A stretch of DNA of 33,714 nucleotides, taken from the NCBI GenBank assembly GCA_027327915.1, contig DAHVWT010000015.1, positions 1 through 33,714 on the forward strand, written 5' to 3'. The notes beneath the pieces were generated by a model, which worked only from the letters and a program-made list of their open reading frames with translations, made no database searches and was not told the origin of the DNA. Source of the stretch: Elusimicrobiota bacterium (GTDB taxonomy: Bacteria; Elusimicrobiota; Elusimicrobia; UBA1565; UBA9628). Made by a program: the position numbers and the translations under genes. Below are positions 22,494-29,813 of this stretch, piece by piece (the first letter of the stretch is position 1; each line of letters starts with the position of its first letter).

Positions 22494-23271
22494 CGGAACG
22501 CGCGGAGATCTTCGAAGCTCCCACGATCCACGCCAACATCCGGCTTTCAAAGCGCGCATCGGCGAACATTTGAACGCCGTGCCCCCCCGAGCCCTTGATG
22601 AACTCCACATGGGGACTTTGCGCCGCGAGCGCCCGGGCGCTCGCGAAGGCGTAGGCGTCGTCCGGGGAAGCGGCGACCGCGACCGGCCCCCGGGACGGCC
22701 GGGCCAGACGGACGCCTCGATACTCGACCCCCGGCGATAAAAGCGCCATCCAAGCGATGCGGCGATCCTCCTGATAGACGGCCGCGGCCAAGTTGGCTCC
22801 GATCGAGGCTCCGATCATCCCGACGGGACTCGCGGGAGCGAGACGCCTGATCTCGCGGATGGCGGCCCTCAGGTCCTCCGTCGCCGAAGTCCAAGCCCGC
22901 CGCCGATCGAGAGCCGACCGGAAATCCTCGCGGCCGCGCGGGCCCGCCTTGCTCTCTCCGTGCCCCCGAAGGTCGATCGCCATGGTCCCGAAGCCTTTTT
23001 TCCAAAGCATCGGGGAAAAAGCTCCCCACTCGCCCTTGCCGGACTCCGCTCCATGGATCAGAAGCACGACGGGAAGGCGGCGGCGCGGGGGATGGTAGAG
23101 GCCGGATATCCTCCAGCCGTCCCGGGTTTCTATCGGCACTCCCGAAACCTCCGGGGTCGTCGACGCCGCGGCGACGGCGGGGAGCATCCGCATGGCGGCC
23201 CCGAGAAACAACCAGGCCGCCGCGGCGGCGGCAGCAGCAGCTTGCGGGCGCCGGACCCTTTGTAGTAGCAT
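22444..23271 (-). CDS. Alpha/beta hydrolase, exported
   Basis: This 275-residue serine hydrolase has an N-terminal Ala-rich hydrophobic segment that works as a signal peptide or anchor (residues 10-36). The core has VVLLIHGAESGKGEW (oxyanion region), AIDLRGHGES, the nucleophile elbow GASIGANLA, an Asp in AVAASPDDAYAF and the His in GSGGHGVQMF, so the triad is complete. The substrate is unknown; it may be an esterase or lipase-like enzyme acting in the periplasm. The last 20 residues, Ser/Arg/Thr-rich, overlap the aminotransferase gene convergently. TTTAAT sits exactly 9 nt before the ATG and there is no properly spaced ribosome site. Confidence 0.85.
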   Translation of the reverse strand: MLLQRVRRPQAAAAAAAAAWLFLGAAMRMLPAVAAASTTPEVSGVPIETRDGWRISGLYHPPRRRLPVVLLIHGAESGKGEWGAFSPMLWKKGFGTMAIDLRGHGESKAGPRGREDFRSALDRRRAWTSATEDLRAAIREIRRLAPASPVGMIGASIGANLAAAVYQEDRRIAWMALLSPGVEYRGVRLARPSRGPVAVAASPDDAYAFASARALAAQSPHVEFIKGSGGHGVQMFADARFESRMLAWIVGASKISARSAKSGREPGPSTATTRR

Positions 23272-23280
23272 CCTTCGGGA

Positions 23281-23287
23281 ATTAAAT
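23281..23287. promoter_or_regulatory. Overlapping divergent -10 elements (hydrolase / PPIase)
   Basis: ATTAAAT contains TTTAAT on the minus strand, 9 nt before the hydrolase ATG, and TTAAAT on the plus strand, which would start the PPIase transcript near 23294. The PPIase leader keeps GGAGG (23298-23302) while the hydrolase side has no leader. Confidence 0.35.
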
Positions 23288-23306
23288 CAAACTTCCTGGA
23301 GGCTCG

Positions 23307-24335
23307 ATGAAAGCAACGGAAAGCCGCGTCAAGCAAAAGAAAGCATCGGAAGGCAAAAGATTTTATCGCGGAATGCCGTGGCCTTCCGTGGCCATCTGCT
23401 GCCTCCTACTGCCTTCCGCGGCCTTCTCCCAAAAGGCGGGAGGCGCCATGCAGCCGTCGGCCGGCGGGGCGACTCCCCCCAAGGGGACGCTCGTGACCGT
23501 CGACGGGGCCCCCATCACGCGCGCCGAGGTCGCGGACCAAGTCTGGAGCCTTTACGCGAACCAGACGCTCAACCAAATGGTGGACCGCATCGTCATGGAT
23601 CACGCTCTCAATGCCTGGAAAGCCAATCTCTCGGCGAAGGAAAAGGCCGCCGAGAAAAAGGAGGTTTCGGAGCGCCTGGGACGCATCCAAAGCCAATTCG
23701 GAAGCCCCGCCGACTTCGCCGCGAGCTTGAAGCGCCGCGGCCTGACCGAGGAAGCCATCCGCAAGGACATCCTGCGCCAAGTCCAGTTGGAACGCATGGT
23801 GGCCCAGGCCGAGAAGATCAGCGTCACGTCTAACGACATCAAAAACTACTTTGAGCAAAACAAGAACAAGCTCGGCCAGCCCGAGGCCGTCCATCTTTAC
23901 TATCTTCTCGCGCCCACGCGGCAGAAGGCCGAGGAATACGAGGCGGCGATCAAGGCGGGGGCCGACTTCAAGAAATTCTCCGCGCAACTGTCCAAGGCCA
24001 GCCCCGGCAACCCCGGCATCGGAGGCGACCTGGGCTTCGTCAGCCGGGGAGTCCTCACCCAGCAGGTCGACAAGGTCGTCTTCGACCTCCCTGTCGGGGA
24101 AGTCTCGCCCATCGTCCAGACCCCGTCGGGCTTCAGCATCTTCGAGGTGGCGGCGAAGCGCGAGGCGAAACCGGCGGTCTTCGACGAGAAGACGAAACAA
24201 GAGCTTCATGCGGCGCTGCTGCTCCAAAAAATCAATCAGGCCCTCCCCGCCTTCATCGCGGCCCAGAGACGCCAAGCGAAGATCGTGACCTCCCAGGACG
24301 TCACGAAGGGCGCCGCCGCGGCCGCGGCTCCTTGA
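23307..24335 (+). CDS. SurA-like parvulin-type peptidyl-prolyl isomerase, periplasmic
   Basis: This 342-residue folding factor helps outer-membrane proteins. A basic N-terminus (residues 1-24) is followed by a hydrophobic stretch (SVAICCLLLPSAAFS) serving as signal peptide. A chaperone-type N-domain begins with LVTVDGAPITRAEVADQVW and includes MVDRIVMDHAL and LKRRGLTEEAIRKDILRQVQLERM, as in SurA and PrsA. The parvulin domain (about residues 190-285) has VHLYYLL, FKKFSAQLSKASPGNPGIGGDLGFVSRGVL and VSPIVQTPSGFSIFEV, matching the family's QxSxxxxGxxGGxLG(w/f) pattern. A later in-frame start at 23373 would shorten the n-region, but GGAGG supports 23307. It leads a unit with the rhodanese and mutM. 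Confidence 0.9.
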   Translation: MKATESRVKQKKASEGKRFYRGMPWPSVAICCLLLPSAAFSQKAGGAMQPSAGGATPPKGTLVTVDGAPITRAEVADQVWSLYANQTLNQMVDRIVMDHALNAWKANLSAKEKAAEKKEVSERLGRIQSQFGSPADFAASLKRRGLTEEAIRKDILRQVQLERMVAQAEKISVTSNDIKNYFEQNKNKLGQPEAVHLYYLLAPTRQKAEEYEAAIKAGADFKKFSAQLSKASPGNPGIGGDLGFVSRGVLTQQVDKVVFDLPVGEVSPIVQTPSGFSIFEVAAKREAKPAVFDEKTKQELHAALLLQKINQALPAFIAAQRRQAKIVTSQDVTKGAAAAAAP

Positions 24336-24342
24336 GGAACCC

Positions 24343-24678
24343 ATGAGTTTCCTCAAGCCGTCCCTCCCCGAGATCACCGTGGAGGAGCTCAAGACCAAGA
24401 TGGACCGTAAAGACCGGTTCATCCTCATTGACGTGCGCGAACCCCACGAGTTCGACCAGGCCCGCATTCCAGGGGCGAGACTGATCCCCCTCGGGACCCT
24501 GGAGAGTTGTCTCGCGCAATTGAACAAGTTCGACGAGATCGTGATCCATTGCCGCTCCGGCGGACGCTCGGCCCGGGCCGTGCACTTCCTGTGCGCCAGG
24601 GGCTTTCGCGCCTTCAACCTCGCCGGCGGCATCCAGGCCTGGTGCGAGCGCATCGACCCGTCGATATCCGTCGACTAG
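24343..24678 (+). CDS. Single-domain rhodanese-like sulfurtransferase
   Basis: This 111-residue cytoplasmic protein has ILIDVREPHEFDQARIPGARLIPL and the catalytic Cys in IVIHCRSGGRSARAV, followed by NLAGGIQAWC. It is the common GlpE/PspE-like form that moves sulfane sulfur between donors and thiophilic acceptors; the physiological donor is unknown. It begins 7 nt after the PPIase stop, and the mutM start follows its stop directly, so the three genes are one operon. Confidence 0.93.
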   Translation: MSFLKPSLPEITVEELKTKMDRKDRFILIDVREPHEFDQARIPGARLIPLGTLESCLAQLNKFDEIVIHCRSGGRSARAVHFLCARGFRAFNLAGGIQAWCERIDPSISVD

Positions 24679-25458
24679 TTGCCCGAGCTCCCCGAGATCG
24701 AAGTCTCGAGGCTCGTCCTGGCCCCCGGGCTCGAGGGAGACACCCTGCTCTCCTGCCGTGTGCTGCCCCCGGGCTTTTACCGCAATCCCTCCGCGCGGGA
24801 GCTGAAGCGGCGGGCGGGCCGGGCCATCCGCCGCCTCTCGCGCCGCGGAAAATATCTCGTCATCGAGATGGAGGGTTCGCCTCCGCTCATCCTCCATCTC
24901 GGGATGTCGGGAAGGATCCTCCTTGACGGCCATGGTTCCCACGAGCGCTTCGAGATCCGCACGGCCAGACATCGCGTCTCGATCTGCGATCCCCGCCGAT
25001 TCGGGCGCGTCCTCTCGCGCCTGCCCAAGCTCGGCATCGAGCCGATCGATCCGGGCTTTTCGGCGCGGACCCTCGGGAACATCCTGCGGGGGCGCAAGGC
25101 GCCGGTCAAGGCCCTTTTAATGGATCAGCGGCTCGTGGCCGGACTCGGCAACATCTACGCGACGGAAGCCCTCTTCGAGGCCGGCATCCGGCCAGGCCGG
25201 GCGGGCGGACGCCTCTCCTCCAAGGAGATCGCGCGGCTCGCGCTCTCCTGCGCGAGAGTGCTGCGCCGGGCCATTCGCCTGGGCGGCAGCACTCTCGTGG
25301 ACGAAGCCTTTTTGGACCCCCTGGGGAGGCCGGGCCGCGCGGGAGGCGCCGTCGCCGTCTATGGGCGCGCCATCGGCCGGTGCGGGCACCCTTTGCGCCT
25401 CACGCGCCGCCTCATCGCGGGCCGGCGGGCGACCTACTGCCCCGCATGTCAAAGGTAG
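24679..25458 (+). CDS. mutM: Formamidopyrimidine-DNA glycosylase (Fpg/MutM)
   Basis: This 259-residue base-excision enzyme removes oxidised purines and cuts the abasic site. The N-terminus is (M)PELPEIEV, providing the catalytic proline and Glu; the lysine is in RRGKYLVIEM. HLGMSGRI, DPRRFGRV, MDQRLVAGLGNIYATEALFEAGI and GGSTLVD are all in place. The C-terminal zinc finger is odd: VYGRAIGRCGHPL has a single Cys where the family has CxxC, while the second pair, CPAC in YCPACQR, is intact, so one zinc ligand seems missing unless the neighbouring His replaces it. The start is a TTG immediately after the rhodanese stop, fixed by the required N-terminal proline. Confidence 0.94.
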   Translation: MPELPEIEVSRLVLAPGLEGDTLLSCRVLPPGFYRNPSARELKRRAGRAIRRLSRRGKYLVIEMEGSPPLILHLGMSGRILLDGHGSHERFEIRTARHRVSICDPRRFGRVLSRLPKLGIEPIDPGFSARTLGNILRGRKAPVKALLMDQRLVAGLGNIYATEALFEAGIRPGRAGGRLSSKEIARLALSCARVLRRAIRLGGSTLVDEAFLDPLGRPGRAGGAVAVYGRAIGRCGHPLRLTRRLIAGRRATYCPACQR

Positions 25459-25464
25459 GACGGC

Positions 25465-25956
25465 TCAGGCCTGGAACCGCCCCTTAAAACTCTTCTCGAG
25501 CTCCCGGGAGACGGCTCGTCGCTTGAGATCCTCGCGGCGGTCGGGGCCGCGCTTGCCGCGCGCGAGCGCCAGGCTCACTTTCGCCCAGCCCCGCTTCGAG
25601 AAATAAAGCTCAAGAGGGACGATCGTCAGCCCTCGAGCGTCAAGCCGCCCCGAAAGCCTGTGAATCTCGGAGCGGTGGAGAAGCAGCTTGCGCGGACGCC
25701 TGGGATCGGGAGGGGCGATCGTCGCCATAGGGTAGTTCGGGATGTGGAGATTCCAGAGATAGGCCGCGCCGCGCTCGATCCGGCCGAAGGCCCCGGCGAG
25801 CGAGGCGCCTTTCGTGCGCAGGGATTTTACCTCCGACCCGTCGAGGACGATTCCGGCCTCGTAGGTCTCCAGGATCTCGTAGGAGCGCCGGGCGTCGCGA
25901 TTGGCCGCCAGGACCTGCCGCTCCCCTTCCTCGTTGGATTTTTTGCTGGCGCCCAT
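25465..25956 (-). CDS. smpB: SsrA-binding protein SmpB
   Basis: This 163-residue RNA-binding protein delivers tmRNA to stalled ribosomes. VLAANRDARRSYEILETYEAGIVLDGSEVKSLR, SLAGAFGRIERGAAYLWNLHIPNY and GLTIVPLELYFSKRGWAKVSLALARGKR are hallmark SmpB blocks, and the basic C-terminal tail (DRREDLKRRAVSRELEKSFKGR) is the part that enters the mRNA channel. A longer frame starts at a TTG (25983), but that stretch holds the likely -10 element, so the ATG at 25956 is preferred. There is no Shine-Dalgarno sequence. The tmRNA gene itself is not seen in this window. It is convergent with mutM, 6 nt between stops. Confidence 0.95.
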   Translation of the reverse strand: MGASKKSNEEGERQVLAANRDARRSYEILETYEAGIVLDGSEVKSLRTKGASLAGAFGRIERGAAYLWNLHIPNYPMATIAPPDPRRPRKLLLHRSEIHRLSGRLDARGLTIVPLELYFSKRGWAKVSLALARGKRGPDRREDLKRRAVSRELEKSFKGRFQA

Positions 25957-25972
25957 GATCGTTTTGTTTTTG

Positions 25973-25979
25973 TAGAATA
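25973..25979. promoter_or_regulatory. Overlapping divergent -10 elements (smpB / tRNA-Leu)
   Basis: TAGAATA reads TAGAAT on the plus strand, 16 nt before the tRNA, and TATTCT on the minus strand, 17 nt before the smpB ATG. No convincing -35 is seen on either side; the -35 for smpB would lie inside the tRNA. Confidence 0.35.
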
Positions 25980-25994
25980 GCAATCTTTATGGAC

Positions 25995-26078
25995 GGGCAG
26001 GTGGCGGAACTGGCAGACGCGCACGGCTCAGGACCGTGTGGCCGCAAGGCCTTGGGGGTTCAAGTCCCCCCTTGCCCA
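25995..26078 (+). tRNA. tRNA-Leu (anticodon CAG)
   Basis: The acceptor stem GGGCAGG pairs with CTTGCCC, with one G-T pair, and the discriminator base is A. The anticodon stem CACGG/CCGTG encloses CTCAGGA, giving anticodon CAG (decodes CUG). A long variable arm (TGGCCGCAAGGCCT) marks a class II tRNA, and the T arm GGGGG-TTCAAGT-CCCCC is complete. The 3' CCA is not encoded. The tRNA ends 3 nt before the TTG start of the HEAT-repeat protein. Confidence 0.95.
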
Positions 26079-26081
26079 AGA

Positions 26082-26897
26082 TTGGCGCTGTTTCTGGCGG
26101 TCTTACTGACGGCTCTCTCGGCGGCCGCGCCGATCGTCCGGGCTCAAGAGCCGTTGCAGTATCCTCCCCCGCCCGAGGAGCCGGATGCCCGGCAAAAAGC
26201 CGCCCAACCGCCGCCCGTCACCCTCGATCAGGCCCTGCTCGAGGCCAAGAGCGCCAACGCCGTCGAAAGGCGCCAGGGCGCTTCGGATTTAGGGTTGCTT
26301 CGCGTCAAGGCGGCCTCGGGTACCCTTGTCGACATGCTGTTAAGTGACCCCGATTCCTCGGCGCGCCAGGCCGCCGCGATATCGCTCGCGATGGTAGGAG
26401 CCCAATCGGCCGCTCCCGAGCTCATCAAGGCCCTTCAGGACAAGGACGAGGCCGTGCGGCTCTCGAGCATTGAGTCGCTGGGCATTCTCAAAGCCTCCTC
26501 GGCCGAGGAGGATCTCATCAAGCTCCTTCAAAGCCCCGACCTCGCGACCGCCAGGGCCTCGGCCATGGCCCTGGGCCTCATCGGGTCTCCCAAGGCCGCC
26601 GGGGCCCTCAAAGCCGCGCTCCAGAGCCGTGACGAGGGTGTGCGCGTCGAGGCCGCCGTCGCGCTCGCGAGCCTTGGGGACGCCTCGGGGCTTGCGGCGG
26701 CCCGTCAGCTCCTCCAAAACAGCAAGTCATCCTGGGTCCGCATGCGGGCCGCCTACGCCATCTCCTTGATGGGGACTTCCGCCGACGTGAACCTCCTCGC
26801 GACCGCGATTCTAAAGGAGAAGGACCCCGCCGCCCGCCGGGCCTTGCTCCAATCCCAAAAGATGCTTGAAGCCAAAACGGCAGCGTCGGCGCCGTGA
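26082..26897 (+). CDS. Secreted HEAT-repeat protein
   Basis: This 271-residue protein has a signal peptide (LALFLAVLLTALSAAAPIVRA) and a short Pro-rich linker, then about five HEAT/PBS-lyase-type repeats of roughly 31 residues (for example AAISLAMVGAQSAAPELIKAL, SSIESLGILKASSAEEDLIKLL, ASAMALGLIGSPKAAGALKAAL). Such alpha-solenoids are protein-binding scaffolds; the partner is unknown, but the co-transcribed cyclase has a periplasmic CHASE2 domain and is a candidate. The frame is open through the tRNA, yet the real start is most likely the TTG at 26082, directly after the tRNA end. There is no independent ribosome site, since the preceding bases belong to the tRNA T arm. The stop overlaps the cyclase ATG by 1 nt. 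Confidence 0.82.
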   Translation: MALFLAVLLTALSAAAPIVRAQEPLQYPPPPEEPDARQKAAQPPPVTLDQALLEAKSANAVERRQGASDLGLLRVKAASGTLVDMLLSDPDSSARQAAAISLAMVGAQSAAPELIKALQDKDEAVRLSSIESLGILKASSAEEDLIKLLQSPDLATARASAMALGLIGSPKAAGALKAALQSRDEGVRVEAAVALASLGDASGLAAARQLLQNSKSSWVRMRAAYAISLMGTSADVNLLATAILKEKDPAARRALLQSQKMLEAKTAASAP

Positions 26898-29038
26898 TGG
26901 GAGGCTTTCCCTCGGTCTCGAAAGACACGCCTCGTTTCTCGTTCTGGTTTTCGGCTCTCTACAGCCTGTTCTTCGTCTTTCTCTATTACGCGCCCCCCCA
27001 TCTTTTTTCCCGTATTGAGGAAAAGCTGCAGGATCGTCTTTTTGTCTGGCGCGGGATGTCTCTCCCGACGGGAGATCCCCGTATCGTCATCGTCGCGCTC
27101 GACGATGAAGCCCTCCAACTATACGGCTTCCCGCCGCCGCGGAAGGTTCACGCCGAGCTCTTGGGCAAGCTCCAGGCCCTGGGCGCCAAGACGGTTGCCT
27201 TCGACCTGTTTTTCATCAACCCGCGCGCCGGAAGCCAGGCCCTCATCGACGCCACGCGCCGATTCGGGCACGCCGTCCACCAGTTTCTCATCAACTGGGA
27301 ACAATCCTCCGCGGGCGGCGCCGGCCATGTCGTTCTCCGGCGCCTGGAGATGCCCATCAAGGGGCTCGTGTCCGCCTCCCAATACCTCGGCTACCCCAAT
27401 CTCATCAACGGCCTGAGCGCCGACGGTCATCCGCGGGCGGCGCTGCTTTTTTATCCCTACCTCTCCGATCCCAAGAATCCTTCCCAGCCGGCCCCCGCCT
27501 TCGCCGCCGCCGCCGCGGCCAGTTTTTCCGGAAAATCGCTTCAAGATTTGCGCCGGCGCTTCGATTTCTCGACCGTGTCGGCCCTGCAAACCTTGCGCAT
27601 TAATTTCAGGCGATGGACGGTCTGGCCCTATCATCCGGGACGCAAGGCGACGACGCTCGCGGGATTGCTGACCACGGTCCGTTCGCCCTATCGCACCATC
27701 TCCTACGTCGACGTCATGACCGGCCGGCTTTCCGCGGATCAGCGCCAGGCGCTTCGTGGCGCGCTGGTCTTTCTCGGTTCGACCAGCGTCGGCTATTACG
27801 ACCACTATCCCTCGCCCTTCAGCGACTTGACGCCGGGGGTCGTCTACAACGCCAACGTCGCCGACAACATCCTCCATGACGACTTCCTGCGGCCGATCTC
27901 GCCTCGGGGCGTCGTCGCCGCCGCCGCCGTCTCCTGCGGCGCGGGCCTGATCATGATCTGGCTTTCCTCCTTTCTCATGCTCCTCGAGCCCCTGGCCAGC
28001 ACGCTTCTGGCCTTGTCCGCCTTCGCGGGCTGGTCCGCCTTCGCTTGGTACGCCTTCACGCGGGGCTGGCGCGTCGACTTCGTCGCGCCGCTCTTCGCGC
28101 TGGCCTCCTCGTTCTTCGTCCAGATCTCCTACCGGGTCTTCGCGGAGAGCCGCGAGAAAAAATACATCACGGACCTCTTCGGACAGTTCGTCTCTCCCGC
28201 CGTCGTCTCGGAGCTCGCCAAGGACCCCGCCAAGGTCCGCCTGGGCGGCGAGAAGCGCGAGATGACGATCCTTTTCCTCGACATCGCCCATTTCACCGCC
28301 ATCTCGGAGAAGATGGACCCCGAGGCGCTCCTGAGCTTTCTCAACCGCTACCTATCGGCTTTCAGCCAGGCCATCATGGACCGCAGGGGCGCCGTCGACA
28401 AGTACATCGGCGACTGCGTGATGGCCTTCTGGAACGCGCCTCTGAGCCTCAACGAGCACCAGAAAAACGCCTGCCTCGCCGCCATCGAATGCCAGGAGGC
28501 TCTTTTGAGGCTCAACGAGGACCAGGACCGGAGTCTTCCCGAGCCGCCCTCGATCCGCATCGGCCTGAGCTCCGGGGTCGTCACGGTGGGGCTCACGGGA
28601 AGCCAGCGCAAGTTGCAGTACACGACGATCGGCGACGAGGTGAATCTCGCCTCAAGGCTCGAAGGCGCCAACAAGTATTTCGGCACGAGGATCCTGGCGA
28701 GCGAATCCACCTTCCTGCCGGCGGCGAGCGCCGTCGCGGGGCGCAAGATCGGGCGCGTGAGGGTCGTCGGCAAGGAAACCCCCGTCGCGGTCTATGAACT
28801 CCTGGCGAAGACGGATTCTCTTGCCGATTCCTGGCGCAAGGCCCTGCCCGTCTACGACGGGGCGCTCTCGCTTTTCGGCGAGGGCCGCTACGAAAAAGCC
28901 GCCTCCGTCTTCGAGGAAGTCCTCCGCCTGATTCCGGGCGACGGCCCCTCCCAACTCTACATCAAGGCCTGCCGGGATAATATCCAAACGCCTCCGCTCC
29001 CGGCGGACGTCGGGGTGTTCAACCTGATCGCCAAGTAA
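26897..29038 (+). CDS. CHASE2-domain class III adenylate/guanylate cyclase
   Basis: This 713-residue membrane signalling enzyme has an N-terminal membrane segment (about 15-35) and a periplasmic CHASE2 sensor (about 50-330: IVIVALDDEALQLYGF, VAFDLFF, FLGSTSVGYYDHYPSPF, PGVVYNANVADNIL). Three membrane helices (about 340-410) lead to the cyclase domain (about 450-630), with metal-binding Asp462 in ILFLDIAHFTAISEK and Asp506 in YIGDCVMAFWNAP; TTIGDEVNLASRLE and the rest are typical. The C-terminus (about 635-713) has a TPR-like helical pair. Product (cAMP or cGMP) is not decided here. The ATG overlaps the HEAT stop (TGATG), and the DUF3307 gene begins in its stop (TAATG), so the three are translationally coupled. 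Confidence 0.93.
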   Translation: MGGFPSVSKDTPRFSFWFSALYSLFFVFLYYAPPHLFSRIEEKLQDRLFVWRGMSLPTGDPRIVIVALDDEALQLYGFPPPRKVHAELLGKLQALGAKTVAFDLFFINPRAGSQALIDATRRFGHAVHQFLINWEQSSAGGAGHVVLRRLEMPIKGLVSASQYLGYPNLINGLSADGHPRAALLFYPYLSDPKNPSQPAPAFAAAAAASFSGKSLQDLRRRFDFSTVSALQTLRINFRRWTVWPYHPGRKATTLAGLLTTVRSPYRTISYVDVMTGRLSADQRQALRGALVFLGSTSVGYYDHYPSPFSDLTPGVVYNANVADNILHDDFLRPISPRGVVAAAAVSCGAGLIMIWLSSFLMLLEPLASTLLALSAFAGWSAFAWYAFTRGWRVDFVAPLFALASSFFVQISYRVFAESREKKYITDLFGQFVSPAVVSELAKDPAKVRLGGEKREMTILFLDIAHFTAISEKMDPEALLSFLNRYLSAFSQAIMDRRGAVDKYIGDCVMAFWNAPLSLNEHQKNACLAAIECQEALLRLNEDQDRSLPEPPSIRIGLSSGVVTVGLTGSQRKLQYTTIGDEVNLASRLEGANKYFGTRILASESTFLPAASAVAGRKIGRVRVVGKETPVAVYELLAKTDSLADSWRKALPVYDGALSLFGEGRYEKAASVFEEVLRLIPGDGPSQLYIKACRDNIQTPPLPADVGVFNLIAK

Positions 29039-29760
29039 TGCTTATTTTCTGGCGCCTCTGCTTCGGCCATCTCCTGGCCGATTTTACGTTCCAAACCGAC
29101 TTCGTCGCCCGTTGGAAGCGCAAGAGCTTCTGGGGAATGCTCTTTCATTGCGCCATGCATCCGATCGCCTACGCCGCGCTGGCCTACCCTTACCTAGGCG
29201 AGACCTGGATCAAGATCGGATGGCTTAAGCTTTCCGGTTGGCTGTGCATCCTGGCCATTTTTGTCGTGCATTTTATCGAGGATGAGTGGCGGGTCTTCAC
29301 CATTTTCAAATACCGCACTCCGGACAACACCCTGTATTTCCTGTGGGACCAGTTCATCCATCTGGCCTCCATCTTCCTCTTGACGCCGTACCAGATCGTC
29401 ACCCGGTGGCAGGCCGGCTGGCAAGGCCTCATGCCCGAGAAATGGCCCGTGCTGGGATGCCTCTTGATCCTCGCGACGCACACGAGCGTCGTCCTTGTCT
29501 ATTTCATCGAGAAGGACCTCTACGGCATCCCCTTTCCCAAGCCTTCCGAAAAATATTTCGTGATCGCGGAGAGGCTGCTGGTGGCCCTCGCCTGCCTCTT
29601 GCCGGCGCCGCTCGCCTTTCTTCTCGTCCCCGTCTTTCTCGCCGTGATGGGCGGGGCGCGTTACAAGGGCCTGGTCGGCTATTCGCAAGTGGGCTTCGTG
29701 CTCGGGGCGGCGTTGGCCGTGGCGTTCGGGCTCGCGGGACGCGCGGTTTATTACGCATAA
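29038..29760 (+). CDS. DUF3307-like integral membrane protein
   Basis: This 240-residue protein has about six hydrophobic segments. The N-terminal GHLLADFTFQTDFVARWK carries the H-x3-DF-x2-Q pattern of DUF3307 (PF11750) proteins, and HFIEDEWRVFTIFK has the acidic motif HFxxD/E that often follows. Function is unknown. The gene is coupled to the cyclase by a 1-nt stop/start overlap, which suggests a role in, or response to, the same signal. Nothing in the sequence shows substrate or transport activity. Confidence 0.8.
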   Translation: MLIFWRLCFGHLLADFTFQTDFVARWKRKSFWGMLFHCAMHPIAYAALAYPYLGETWIKIGWLKLSGWLCILAIFVVHFIEDEWRVFTIFKYRTPDNTLYFLWDQFIHLASIFLLTPYQIVTRWQAGWQGLMPEKWPVLGCLLILATHTSVVLVYFIEKDLYGIPFPKPSEKYFVIAERLLVALACLLPAPLAFLLVPVFLAVMGGARYKGLVGYSQVGFVLGAALAVAFGLAGRAVYYA

Positions 29761-29813
29761 TATGAGCGCTCGGCATTCGGCTTCTGACTGCTGAACGTTT
29801 GCAAGGAGACACC

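Noticed and set aside
23205-23260. GC-rich triplet repeat (GCC/GCA) as a phase-variation tract
   Set aside because: It encodes the Ala run in the hydrolase signal peptide; units are multiples of three with mixed codons, so slippage would not shift the frame.
25459-26000. tmRNA gene near smpB
   Set aside because: No alanine-tRNA-like ends or tag frame; the only RNA gene here is the class II tRNA-Leu.
27119-28291. Minus-strand open frame of 390 codons
   Set aside because: Antisense to the CHASE2 cyclase; the translation is charged low-complexity sequence with no domain.
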